Assembly: GCA_947631005.1 (NCBI GenBank)
Contig: CANRJR010000017.1
Coordinates: 1 to 40,461 of the forward strand
Length of the DNA stretch: 40,461 nucleotides
Source: an uncultured Clostridia bacterium
GTDB taxonomy: Bacteria > Bacillota > Clostridia > Christensenellales > Borkfalkiaceae
Direction: 5' to 3'
The translations under genes and the position numbers were made by a program. Shown here piece after piece: positions 1 to 6,616 of this stretch. The notes below the pieces were generated by a model that worked only from the letters and a program-made list of their open reading frames with translations, made no database searches and was not told the DNA's origin. Position 1 is the first letter of the stretch; each line of letters begins with the position of its first letter.

Positions 1-791
1 GCGGGGAAGTACGGCATTTCCTCTGCCCCTTCACCGCTTTGGAGCGGGGGAAGATAGCGGAACGCATCCTCCACTGTGACATAAGGGTATTTCCGATTCG
101 GGCCGTGCGTTTTTTCGGGATAGACGAACGGGTTTTCGGGATATTTGCTATTGCACCCCACAATGAAAATGCGTTCACGTTTTTGCGGCGTTCCATAGTC
201 AGCGGAAAGGCACTTGAAAACGCTCACATCCTTGCTTGCAATGCGGTAAAAGACACCCGTCTTTTCATCGGGGTGTTCAAATTCTCCGAAGACATATTCG
301 ATCTGCCCGCCCTTTTTGCCGTTCCGCTTTTTGGTAAGCAAGCCCGGTACATTTTCAAACAGCGTAAACTTCGCGTCCACCGCATGGGCGATCCTTAAAA
401 TATTGGAGAAAAGGTCGTTGCGGTCATCATCTTCGAGCCGCTTTCCCGCCATAGAAAAGCTCTCGCACGGCGCACCGCCTGTCACAACATCAACCGTGTT
501 TTCGTGGAATTTTTTCTGCAAAATTTCCAAAATCATCTCATTGGAAACTTGGTTGATGTCACCGTGGATAAGACAGGTTTTCTCTGTCTTCAAGAGAACA
601 TCTTCTAAATGCCCAAGATGATCAAGCAAATCTTTCAGCTCATAGATTTCGGCATCATGGGATTTTGCATAGGTGACAACAGTCGTATCGCTCCACTCAA
701 CGGCAATACGCGGAACAAATCCCTCACTGATGAATCCCGTGCAAAGACCGCCCGGGCCCGAAAATAAATCAATATAAGTATATTTTTTCAT
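1..791 (-). CDS. DNA (cytosine-5) methyltransferase, C-terminus cut by window edge
   Basis: Transfers a methyl group from S-adenosylmethionine to C5 of cytosine; likely part of the restriction-modification island. About 263 residues are visible. The ordered C5-methylase motifs are present: SAM-binding DLFSGPGG (residues 8-15), the catalytic Pro-Cys in GGAPCESFS (Cys109), ENV (146-148) and QKRERIF (203-209). The target-recognition domain and last motifs lie beyond the left edge. The ATG overlaps the stop of the upstream methyltransferase by 4 bp (ATGA), so the two are probably translationally coupled. The base composition is less GC-rich than the housekeeping genes to the right. The family call is firm; the target sequence cannot be read from the protein. 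Confidence 0.93.
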   Translation of the reverse strand, partial: MKKYTYIDLFSGPGGLCTGFISEGFVPRIAVEWSDTTVVTYAKSHDAEIYELKDLLDHLGHLEDVLLKTEKTCLIHGDINQVSNEMILEILQKKFHENTVDVVTGGAPCESFSMAGKRLEDDDRNDLFSNILRIAHAVDAKFTLFENVPGLLTKKRNGKKGGQIEYVFGEFEHPDEKTGVFYRIASKDVSVFKCLSADYGTPQKRERIFIVGCNSKYPENPFVYPEKTHGPNRKYPYVTVEDAFRYLPPLQSGEGAEEMPYFP

Positions 792-1552
792 GATTCGGTT
801 TCCCTCAAAACCCGTTTCATTGCCAATGCGCAGTAATCTTGGTCGATGTCAATCCCAATCCCGTTGCGGTTATTCTGTTTTGCCGCGACGACGGTCGTCC
901 CGCTTCCCATAAAGGGGTCTAATACTGTATCTCCGACGAAGCTAAACAGTTTGATACACCGCTTGGGTAGCTCCACGGGAAATGGGGTCGGGTGTCCGAT
1001 CTTTGACTTCTTTTCCCCGCTGAACGACCAAACTCCTTGCGTCCAACCGACAAACTCATCCCGCAAAATATCTGATTTCCTCGAACCGCTCGTCTTTTTC
1101 CAACTGTCTTTATATAGAACGATGATAAGCTCAACGGGGGCAATCACATAGGGACAGGACGCGCTCATCCATGACCCCCACGCAGAGGATTTTGAGATGT
1201 TGCCTTCGTTCCAAATAATCGTGGCGTGATATTTGAAGCCAACCTTTTTTGCGATCTCCGTGACATCCGCGCCAATACTTTGATGCCCGCCCTTATTCTT
1301 ATCCAACGGGATGTTTACGCACATCCTTCCGTCAGATTTCAGCCAACCGTAAGCCCGTTTCAGCCATTGTTTTGTAAATGATAAGTAGTCATCATAAGGA
1401 AGGCGGTCGCTGCTTGATTTATATTTGATATCCAAATTATACGGCGGCGAGGTGACAATCAAATCAATGCTTTCAGGTTCTATGAATTTTGTCGTCAGAG
1501 TATTGCCGTATATGATTTTTGCGTTCGCTTCTTCAAAAAAAACTCTGTACAT
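788..1552 (-). CDS. DNA amino-methyltransferase (N4-cytosine or N6-adenine), beta-class
   Basis: A SAM-dependent exocyclic-amino DNA methylase of 254 residues. The catalytic motif TSPPY is at residues 34-38 and the SAM-binding motif DPFMGSG at about 212-218, so the catalytic motif precedes the SAM motif, as in beta-class enzymes. SPPY is more typical of N4-cytosine than N6-adenine methylases, but this is not decisive. It lies between the HNH nuclease and the cytosine-5 methylase. Two methylases beside one nuclease often means an asymmetric target with one enzyme per strand (inference). The ATG has no ribosome-binding site; a promoter immediately upstream would start transcription on the A of this ATG. 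Confidence 0.92.
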   Translation of the reverse strand: MYRVFFEEANAKIIYGNTLTTKFIEPESIDLIVTSPPYNLDIKYKSSSDRLPYDDYLSFTKQWLKRAYGWLKSDGRMCVNIPLDKNKGGHQSIGADVTEIAKKVGFKYHATIIWNEGNISKSSAWGSWMSASCPYVIAPVELIIVLYKDSWKKTSGSRKSDILRDEFVGWTQGVWSFSGEKKSKIGHPTPFPVELPKRCIKLFSFVGDTVLDPFMGSGTTVVAAKQNNRNGIGIDIDQDYCALAMKRVLRETES

Positions 1553-1558
1553 ACCATT

Positions 1559-1587
1559 ATTATAGCCGATACGTTACTTATAGTCAA
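1559..1587 (-). promoter_or_regulatory. Promoter of the amino-methyltransferase, predicted leaderless
   Basis: The minus strand reads TTGACT (1582-1587), a 17-bp spacer and TATAAT (1559-1564). The expected start, seven bases after the -10 box, is position 1552, which is the A of the methyltransferase ATG. No Shine-Dalgarno sequence fits between. Confidence 0.75.
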
Positions 1588-1598
1588 CGAAAAATGAC

Positions 1599-2171
1599 CT
1601 ATCTCTTCCAAACAATATGTGTATCTATTTTGCGTTTCTCATAGACTTCAAGTATCTCTGTACAAAACGCCAAAGTTTCATCATCTCCGAGCTTTTTTGC
1701 AACGTTGTACATATTGACGAACATTTTCTTACCCATTTCAGTTTGCCCATAATTTTTCTTGCGGAAATTGTGTTTTGCGCAAAGTGTTTGCCCGTTATCT
1801 ATTTCTGCCTTTCCGCCTAAATCTTTGGGGCGTATGTGGTCGACTTGGATTTCTACGCCGTCGGCAGGACCCAATCCACAAATGACACATTTGTAGCCGT
1901 CGCGCTTTTTGATCGCTTCTTTTTGCGCCTCGGTAAAATCTTCAAGCTCCCGCTTTACAACATGGTCAGGATCATAGCGGTAAACACCTTTCGCAACCTT
2001 AATGAGAAACCCGCTTTGCGCCATTTTGCGGATGGCTCGATCGGGATCGCGCAAAACATTTCCCGTTCGCTTTTTGTATTCTTCTGTCACCCAATCTACG
2101 ACTTCGGGATGTTTGATGTCCTTGTTCGGATGTGCAACAAAATATTCTTTAATGATTTCTTCTTGCGTCAT
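1599..2171 (-). CDS. HNH endonuclease, likely the restriction enzyme
   Basis: A predicted restriction endonuclease of 190 residues. The N-terminal half resembles a small helical or winged DNA-binding domain. The C-terminal half is an HNH nuclease: CxxC at 95-98, catalytic DH at 111-112, N126, and CxxHN at 131-135, with the cysteines and His134 as a likely structural zinc site. A longer reading from 2252 exists, but ATG 2169-2171 is preferred because it has an upstream GGGG-rich ribosome site and lies just 13 bp after the regulator stop. Position next to two methylases supports restriction. It is transcribed before the methylases, so timing may depend on the regulator and on the separate methylase promoter. 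Confidence 0.8.
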   Translation of the reverse strand: MTQEEIIKEYFVAHPNKDIKHPEVVDWVTEEYKKRTGNVLRDPDRAIRKMAQSGFLIKVAKGVYRYDPDHVVKRELEDFTEAQKEAIKKRDGYKCVICGLGPADGVEIQVDHIRPKDLGGKAEIDNGQTLCAKHNFRKKNYGQTEMGKKMFVNMYNVAKKLGDDETLAFCTEILEVYEKRKIDTHIVWKR

Positions 2172-2184
2172 ATCATTTTCCCCA

Positions 2185-2400
2185 TTATAAATTTTCAAAA
2201 TCAAAGAGCTTGGCAGGCGTGACGCCCAATGCATTTGCAATTTTTTCAACATTCACAATCGAAATGTTTCTTTTCCCGCATTCCACGCTTGTAATATAGG
2301 TACGGTCAATGCCAGCCCGGTCCGCAAGCTCTTCCTGGCTAAACCCGATTTCGTTTCGCAACTGCCGAATGCGTTTTCCAACGGCGACTTTAATATCCAT
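2185..2400 (-). CDS. XRE-family regulator, controller (C) protein-like
   Basis: A 71-residue helix-turn-helix protein. The size and the sequence around FSQEELADRAGIDRTYIT fit the small controller proteins of type II restriction systems, which set the timing of nuclease expression. A reading from 2628 is longer, but ATG 2398-2400 is preceded by GAGGT at good spacing and by a consensus promoter, and the extension has no family similarity. The gene is first in the minus-strand unit that continues into the HNH nuclease. Its promoter carries an inverted repeat that may be its own operator. Confidence 0.87.
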   Translation of the reverse strand: MDIKVAVGKRIRQLRNEIGFSQEELADRAGIDRTYITSVECGKRNISIVNVEKIANALGVTPAKLFDFENL

Positions 2401-2419
2401 GATAACTACCTCGTTTTTG

Positions 2420-2448
2420 ATTATACTATTTTGTGACTTATCTAACAA
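2420..2448 (-). promoter_or_regulatory. Promoter of the controller regulator and restriction operon
   Basis: TTGTTA (2443-2448), a 17-bp spacer and TATAAT (2420-2425) on the minus strand; expected start near 2413, giving a 13-nt leader that contains the GAGGT ribosome site. Confidence 0.75.
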
Positions 2449-2464
2449 CGGACTATACGTCACA
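2432..2464. promoter_or_regulatory. Candidate operator, inverted repeat over the controller promoter
   Basis: TGTGAC (2432-2437) and GTCACA (2459-2464) form a perfect 6-bp inverted repeat with 21 bp between, enclosing the -35 box. The related half-sequences GACTTATC and GACTATAC lie between them as a direct repeat. The position suits autoregulation by the XRE protein; binding is inferred. Confidence 0.4.
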
Positions 2465-2481
2465 TTTTGTATTAAATATGA

Positions 2482-2510
2482 TTGCAAATAGCTTTTCTTT
2501 ATGATATAAT
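2482..2510 (+). promoter_or_regulatory. Promoter of the Vsr-type gene
   Basis: TTGCAA (2482-2487), a 17-bp spacer and TATAAT (2505-2510). The expected start near 2517 leaves a 13-nt leader with GGTGA before ATG 2530. It is divergent from the controller promoter, with about 33 bp between the two -35 boxes. Confidence 0.75.
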
Positions 2511-2529
2511 GAGCCCGTAAGGTGATTCC

Positions 2530-2964
2530 ATGAAAAAGAAAAAACGCCCTGCAAATATGACAGCGCGAAGCTACAATATGTCGATGATCAAAGGCAAGGA
2601 TACGAAAGCCGAAATTCTTTTGCGGCAAGAGCTTTGGCGGCGGGGTCTGCGCTACCGAAAGAACTGTCCGTTAGTTTATGGAAAACCCGATATTGTATTC
2701 CTGCGGAAAATGATCGCCGTATTCGTTGACGGCGACTTTTGGCACGGGTATAAGTTTGAAACACTTCAAGAACGCGTCAAGAGCAATACCCATTATTGGA
2801 CGGAAAAAATTAAACACAACCGTGAACATGACATGGATGTAACATTGTTCCTCATTTCAGAAGGTTGGACAGTTTTAAGATTTTGGGATTTTGAAGTCAA
2901 AAACGATTTGGCAGGATGTGCCGATAAAGTAGAGAGGGCCGTCCGTTCAAAAAAGCAACCTTAA
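2530..2964 (+). CDS. vsr: Very short patch repair (Vsr) endonuclease
   Basis: Nicks DNA 5' of the T in T:G mismatches produced by deamination of 5-methylcytosine, so it protects sites modified by the neighbouring cytosine-5 methylase. It has 144 residues, the usual family length. The family pattern is present: the basic N-terminus with MSMIKGKDTK, the metal-binding Asp in KPDIVF (Asp54), and VDGDFWHG (67-73) with the catalytic His. The usual family text is DGCFWHG; the Asp in place of Cys removes one possible zinc ligand. It is transcribed divergently from the restriction operon, from its own promoter. Confidence 0.93.
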   Translation: MKKKKRPANMTARSYNMSMIKGKDTKAEILLRQELWRRGLRYRKNCPLVYGKPDIVFLRKMIAVFVDGDFWHGYKFETLQERVKSNTHYWTEKIKHNREHDMDVTLFLISEGWTVLRFWDFEVKNDLAGCADKVERAVRSKKQP

Positions 2965-3032
2965 CTTAAAACGGCACTTTGGCGGGTGCTTGACTAAAAC
3001 AAGCGCGCCGCTTTCGCGGAATAGACCGCCGT

Positions 3033-3251
3033 TTATCTGCCAAAAAATATAGAAAACATACCGCGCGCTGCCATTGCTCCACAAAGAAACTCTTTCAACT
3101 GCATCTGAATGTCCATAGGTAAACTTTGCGCGATTTCAACCGCTTGGTCTAAATGATCTGCAAATTCCATAACTTTTCCAGCGTACTCATTGTGACTTTT
3201 GACAAACTCGGTTAAAATAGCCCTGAAAACGGCTTGCTTATTATTAGGCAT
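3033..3251 (-). CDS. Small protein of unknown function, downstream of tRNA-Glu
   Basis: Not recognised. It has 72 residues, starts MPNNKQAVFR, is predicted mainly helical and amphipathic, and has a hydrophobic C-terminal end (GMFSIFFGR). ATG 3249-3251 has a strong GAGGAGGT site at good spacing. The open frame upstream runs through the tRNA gene and is not coding. It could be co-transcribed with the tRNA, from which it is separated by a long perfect hairpin. Confidence 0.6.
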   Translation of the reverse strand: MPNNKQAVFRAILTEFVKSHNEYAGKVMEFADHLDQAVEIAQSLPMDIQMQLKEFLCGAMAARGMFSIFFGR

Positions 3252-3274
3252 AATGACCTCCTCATATATTGATA

Positions 3275-3311
3275 ATGGGAAATGCTCACTCAAAAGAGTG
3301 AGCATTTCCCA
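3275..3311 (-). other. Perfect stem-loop between tRNA-Glu and the small ORF
   Basis: The arms GGGAAATGCTCACT (3277-3290) and AGTGAGCATTTCCC (3297-3310) pair without mismatch, and the flanking A/T bases extend the stem by two pairs on the outside; the innermost C-G pair closes an AAAA/TTTT loop. It directly abuts the encoded CCA end of the tRNA. No clear U-tract follows on the minus strand, so it may be a processing or attenuation element rather than a simple terminator. Confidence 0.6.
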
Positions 3312-3386
3312 TGGTGACCTTGCCGGGAATCGAACCCGGGATTGCGCCGTGAGAGGGCGCCGTCTTAACCGCTTGACCACAAGGCC
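3312..3386 (-). tRNA. tRNA-Glu (anticodon CUC), CCA encoded
   Basis: The acceptor arms GGCCTTG and CAAGGTC pair with one G-U. The anticodon loop CTCTCAC sits on stem GCGCC/GGCGC and gives anticodon CUC (glutamate). The T arm has GGTTCGAATCC. Discriminator A and encoded CCA end at 3312. The gene lies at the inner edge of the restriction island, a typical integration position, but I see no second attachment copy in the window. Confidence 0.95.
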
Positions 3387-3472
3387 ATATTTGATTATCT
3401 TTGCGTGCATTGCGGGAGGGCGTTACTTTTCGCTTGGGCGCAAAACCGCGCGCCGACCCTTACGACAGACCG

Positions 3473-3501
3473 ATTATATCATACAAAATCAAAACTTGCA
3501 A
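3473..3501 (-). promoter_or_regulatory. Promoter of tRNA-Glu
   Basis: TTGCAA (3496-3501), a 17-bp spacer and TATAAT (3473-3478) on the minus strand. The expected start near 3466 leaves an approximately 80-nt leader before the tRNA 5' end. Confidence 0.75.
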
Positions 3502-3535
3502 CAAATTTTGCGCGGGAGAGCGAAAATTTTTCCGT

Positions 3536-3719
3536 AAAAAAAGACATCCGCCTGTGCCGCAGTCCGAAAAAGGGTTAACCCGCTTCTCGCAGGTGGGAAC
3601 GTGGCGCGCGGACATCAGACTTTCCGAAAATACAGACCTTGCCTATCCCGCACGACCCCTGTTCCCGTAGGTGTTTCGTGGATTACGTTTTTCCCGAACT
3701 CCGTACACCGCAGGTGTCT
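3536..3719 (-). ncRNA. ssrS: 6S RNA (candidate)
   Basis: 6S RNA binds the sigma-A RNA polymerase holoenzyme by imitating an open promoter. A very good promoter lies just upstream and there is no ORF. The approximately 184-nt product would have a closing stem from 5' AGACACCTGC with 3' GCAGG-like GGCGGATGTCT, and it ends in a run of seven T. The 3' half carries GGGTTA followed by CTGCGGC, as in known 6S RNAs, and the length is typical. The ends are estimated from the promoter and the T-run. No covariance search was possible, so this is a structural judgement. Confidence 0.7.
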
Positions 3720-3724
3720 GTTTT

Positions 3725-3753
3725 ATTATAGCAGATGTTTTGCCGTTTGGCAA
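3725..3753 (-). promoter_or_regulatory. Promoter of the 6S RNA candidate
   Basis: TTGCCA (3748-3753), a 17-bp spacer and TATAAT (3725-3730) on the minus strand; expected start at 3717-3719. Confidence 0.8.
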
Positions 3754-3770
3754 CTTTTCAAAGACACTTT

Positions 3771-3795
3771 TGCGGCGGAAATTTTTTCCGCCGCA
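3771..3795 (-). terminator. Stem-loop after acpP, possible terminator
   Basis: TGCGGCGGAAA (3771-3781) and TTTCCGCCGCA (3785-3795) pair perfectly over 11 bp with a 3-nt loop, 13 bp beyond the acpP stop. The U-tract on the minus strand is weak. Confidence 0.5.
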
Positions 3796-3808
3796 TGCCG
3801 TACATGCC

Positions 3809-4036
3809 TTATTTGTCGAGCTTCTCCATCATCGTGACGATATCCTGCACGGTTTTCACGTTTTCGACGTCGGCTTCGGGCAACGTGATGCCGTACTCGT
3901 CCTCCAACGCCATCATGAGCTCGACGACGTCGAGAGAATCCGCGCCGAGATCCTTGACGACTTCCGCCTCGGGCGTGATCGACGCGGCGTCGATATTCAA
4001 CTGCTCCGCGAGCATCTTGCAAACTTTTTCGAACAT
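3809..4036 (-). CDS. acpP: Acyl carrier protein
   Basis: Carries growing acyl chains on phosphopantetheine in type II fatty acid synthesis. It has 75 residues, the normal length, is acidic, and has the prosthetic-group motif GADSLD with the acceptor serine at residue 34. ATG 4034-4036 follows a GGAGGA site at correct spacing; the longer open frame is not coding. It stands alone with its own promoter rather than inside a fab operon. Confidence 0.98.
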   Translation of the reverse strand: MFEKVCKMLAEQLNIDAASITPEAEVVKDLGADSLDVVELMMALEDEYGITLPEADVENVKTVQDIVTMMEKLDK

Positions 4037-4063
4037 AGTTTCCTCCAAAGAACTCTTTTCCCC

Positions 4064-4092
4064 ATTGTAGCGCAATTTTGCGGGGTTGTCAA
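4064..4092 (-). promoter_or_regulatory. Promoter of acpP
   Basis: TTGACA (4087-4092), a 17-bp spacer and TACAAT (4064-4069) on the minus strand; the predicted leader is about 21 nt and includes GGAGGA. Confidence 0.85.
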
Positions 4093-4101
4093 CTCTTTCT
4101 C

Positions 4102-4602
4102 TCAATATTTTATTCCCTCTGTCTCCCGCGGGAAAAATTCGGCAAGCGCGGCGTGCCACACCTCGGTGCGAAAGCGCGGATTGGCGGGCGAGGTGGACGG
4201 AAGCCGCCGCACGGGAATTGTATAATTTCCGTAATATTGCATGTAAAGTGTATAAGAAAGCGACCCGTTGCAGAACACTGCTTTGAGGTTCGTCCTTTCG
4301 AACAGGCTCGGAAGATCGGCGATCTTGTCGGCGCGGACGGACGCGTCGGCAGAGCCCTCGACCTCGCACGCCGTAACGACGTCCCAAAGCGCGACGCCGC
4401 GGCGCAGCAAAAAGGCGCGCTTGCCGCTTACGGAGGGCGGGATCTCCTCCCCGAAAAACGAGCAAAGCATGCGCCAAAATCTGTTCTGCGGATTGCCGTA
4501 ATAAAAGCCCTCTTCCCTGCTCTTTACAGAGGGGAAACTGCCCAAAATCAGCAAAACGCTATTCAAATCAGCGACGGGATCGAACCCGATATGGTAACTC
4601 AC
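4102..4602 (-). CDS. DNA-deoxyinosine glycosylase (uracil-DNA glycosylase superfamily, family 6-like)
   Basis: Removes deaminated bases, chiefly hypoxanthine, from DNA. It has 166 residues. LILGSFPS near residues 18-25 followed by YYGNPQNRFW, and the C-terminal LPSTSPAN, match the hypoxanthine-DNA glycosylase branch of the uracil-DNA glycosylase fold. The start is GTG at 4600-4602, which overlaps the stop of the upstream peptidase by 4 bp (GTGA), so it depends on coupling. It is the last gene of the unit that begins with uvrC, giving three DNA maintenance genes in one operon (uvrC, mutS2 and this one). Confidence 0.88.
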   Translation of the reverse strand: MSYHIGFDPVADLNSVLLILGSFPSVKSREEGFYYGNPQNRFWRMLCSFFGEEIPPSVSGKRAFLLRRGVALWDVVTACEVEGSADASVRADKIADLPSLFERTNLKAVFCNGSLSYTLYMQYYGNYTIPVRRLPSTSPANPRFRTEVWHAALAEFFPRETEGIKY

Positions 4603-5837
4603 GGCGCGACGTTTTTCCGCTGTTTTCCGACCGACGCGACGGCGACCTTTCCGAAGTCGAAACTGCCCTCGATCGCCTGCATCACGTCGTCGCGGGTGAG
4701 TGCGGAGATCTCCTCCATGCGCCGCTCGAAGTCGTACGTTTCGTTGAGATACAGGAGCTGTCTGCCGTAGAGAAGCATCTGCGAAGAGGTGTTCTCCTGC
4801 GAGAAAATACTGCTCGATTTGAGCTGTTCCCGCCCGCGCAGGAACTCCTCCTGCGTCAGTCCGTCCCGCTTATAGGCGCGGATGACGTCGGCGACGGCGC
4901 GCGCCGCCTCCTCCTCTTTTTGCGGATTGACGGCGGCATACACCGCCAAAACGCCCGTCTCCTCGTAGTGAGAAGTATAAGAATATACAGAATAGGCGAG
5001 CCCCATTTCCTCGCGCACCCGCTTAAAAAGACGGGAACTCATCCCCCCGCCCAACACGGCGTTCATCACCTGCACGGCGGGAAGCGTGGGGGCAGCGCGG
5101 TCGACGCAGGGGAAGGCGAGCGCGAAATGCGCCTGTTCGATGGGTTTCTTTTTGAAGAGGACGTCCGTGCGCAGGGCGATGTTCTTGGGCCGTTGCACGA
5201 AATTTCCGCCCTCCATCCCCCCGAAATAGCGTTCGGAAATCTCCAACGCCTCGGCGATCCCGATGTTGCCCGCAAAGGAAAGGACAATGTTCTGCGGGAC
5301 GTACCGCTCGCGCTTGTAGCGCAGGAGGTCGTCGCGCGTGAACCGCCTGATGTTCTTTTTCGGACCGAGGATGTTTCTGCCGTAATTGTCGCCGCCGAAT
5401 GCGGCGCGGGCGAGCAGGTCGAGGCAGAGATCCTCCGCGGAATCCTCGTCCATGTTGATCTCCTCGATCACGACCCCCTTTTCGCGCTTGATCTCCTGCT
5501 TCGGAAAGTTCGCGTTGAGGAAGAGGTCGGCGAGCAAGCCGAACGCTTCGGCGGCGTGGTCGGTCGTCGACTTCGCGTAATAGCAGGTCATATCCTTCCC
5601 CGTGAAGGCGTTGACCTGCGCGCCGAGCGCGTCGAAGGCGTCGGAGATCTCGAACGCCGTCCGCGTGGGCGTCCCCTTGAACTGCATGTGCTCGATGAAG
5701 TGCGAAATGCCGTCCTCCTCGTCCCGCTCGAACGCCGAGCCCGTACCGACGAGCACCCCCATCGTGACCGAAAGCAGTCCCTCCATGCGCTTTACGATGA
5801 CGCGCACGCCGTTTGACAAAGTTTTCGTTTCTACCAT
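4599..5837 (-). CDS. M16 family zinc metallopeptidase (MlpA/YmxG-like)
   Basis: A processing peptidase-like protein of 412 residues. The inverted zinc motif HFIEH is at residues 46-50, with further acidic residues near GVVIEEIN as the third ligand region. The C-terminal half is the second, non-catalytic M16 repeat. ATG 5835-5837 is 23 bp after the deacetylase gene. The deacetylase-peptidase order is also seen in Bacillus (ylxY-mlpA), which supports the subfamily. No signal peptide, so it is probably cytoplasmic. The substrate is unknown. Confidence 0.92.
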   Translation of the reverse strand: MVETKTLSNGVRVIVKRMEGLLSVTMGVLVGTGSAFERDEEDGISHFIEHMQFKGTPTRTAFEISDAFDALGAQVNAFTGKDMTCYYAKSTTDHAAEAFGLLADLFLNANFPKQEIKREKGVVIEEINMDEDSAEDLCLDLLARAAFGGDNYGRNILGPKKNIRRFTRDDLLRYKRERYVPQNIVLSFAGNIGIAEALEISERYFGGMEGGNFVQRPKNIALRTDVLFKKKPIEQAHFALAFPCVDRAAPTLPAVQVMNAVLGGGMSSRLFKRVREEMGLAYSVYSYTSHYEETGVLAVYAAVNPQKEEEAARAVADVIRAYKRDGLTQEEFLRGREQLKSSSIFSQENTSSQMLLYGRQLLYLNETYDFERRMEEISALTRDDVMQAIEGSFDFGKVAVASVGKQRKNVAP

Positions 5838-5860
5838 ATTGCTCCTCTTTTCCTATGTAT

Positions 5861-6553
5861 TTATCCGAGATTCTCCCCGACCGTGACGGCGCGGAGACCT
5901 TTTTCCCGATACGCCGCGAGGATGCGCGGCAACGCCTGCACGGTGTGCGGCATGGGGTGCATGAGGATGAGATCGCCCCCCTGCACGTCTTGCGTGGCGC
6001 GGCGATAGCACACGTCGGCATCCTTGTCCCGCCAATCGACGGTGTCTTTGCTCCACAGAATGGTTTTGAGCCCCATGTTCTCCGCGGCGGTCAGCGTATC
6101 GTCGCTGAACGAGCCCGAGGGCGGGGCAAAAAGGGTGACGGGCGTTCCCGCGGCGAGCGAGAGAAATTGGACGCTCGCGGCGATCTCCCGCACGTTTTCC
6201 TCGTAATCGAGCGCGGCGTGGTCGCGGTGGAAATACCCGTGCGAGCCGATCTCGTGTCCGCGCGCGACGATCTCTTTGACGCAGGGGACGTTGTCGTCCG
6301 CCCAGCTCCCGCCGAGGAAAAAGGTCGCCTTCGCGCCGTATTCGTCGAGCGCGCCGAGGATGCCGTACACCTCCTCCGTCCCCCAATACACGTTGAACAT
6401 GAGCGAAACGCCGTCCGCCGACGTTCCCTTTCGGACGGCTTTTTCGTCCAGCCCCGCGGCGGGATCTGCCATGGGAAAGAAACAGACTGCCGCCACGGCG
6501 GCGATGACGAGCGCGAGCGCGGCGTTGGTCGCCGCGGTCCAACCTTTCTTCAA
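5861..6553 (-). CDS. Polysaccharide deacetylase-like protein (YlxY type), membrane-anchored, altered catalytic motif
   Basis: A NodB-fold protein of 230 residues with an N-terminal hydrophobic anchor at about residues 11-27. The zinc motif SHGYFH (His105, His109) and the ATFFLGG, APPSGSFSDD and LILMH segments are present. Motif 1, normally TFDDG with the catalytic Asp pair, reads MFNVYWG, so both aspartates are missing. I think this is a feature of the YlxY-like branch rather than a local mutation. The start is TTG 6551-6553, chosen for the GAGGT site 7 nt upstream and because it gives a basic N-terminus before the anchor. In Bacillus this branch is linked to sporulation or the cell wall; enzyme activity here is doubtful. 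Confidence 0.85.
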   Translation of the reverse strand: MKKGWTAATNAALALVIAAVAAVCFFPMADPAAGLDEKAVRKGTSADGVSLMFNVYWGTEEVYGILGALDEYGAKATFFLGGSWADDNVPCVKEIVARGHEIGSHGYFHRDHAALDYEENVREIAASVQFLSLAAGTPVTLFAPPSGSFSDDTLTAAENMGLKTILWSKDTVDWRDKDADVCYRRATQDVQGGDLILMHPMPHTVQALPRILAAYREKGLRAVTVGENLG

Positions 6554-6616
6554 CAGTTTACCTCAAACAATCGGGATTTATCACCCCATTGTATGGGACT
6601 TGCCGCCGAGATATGC

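Noticed and set aside
3312..3386. tRNA-Glu as attachment site of the left island
   Set aside because: Position is suggestive, but no integrase and no repeated tRNA 3' end is visible in the window.
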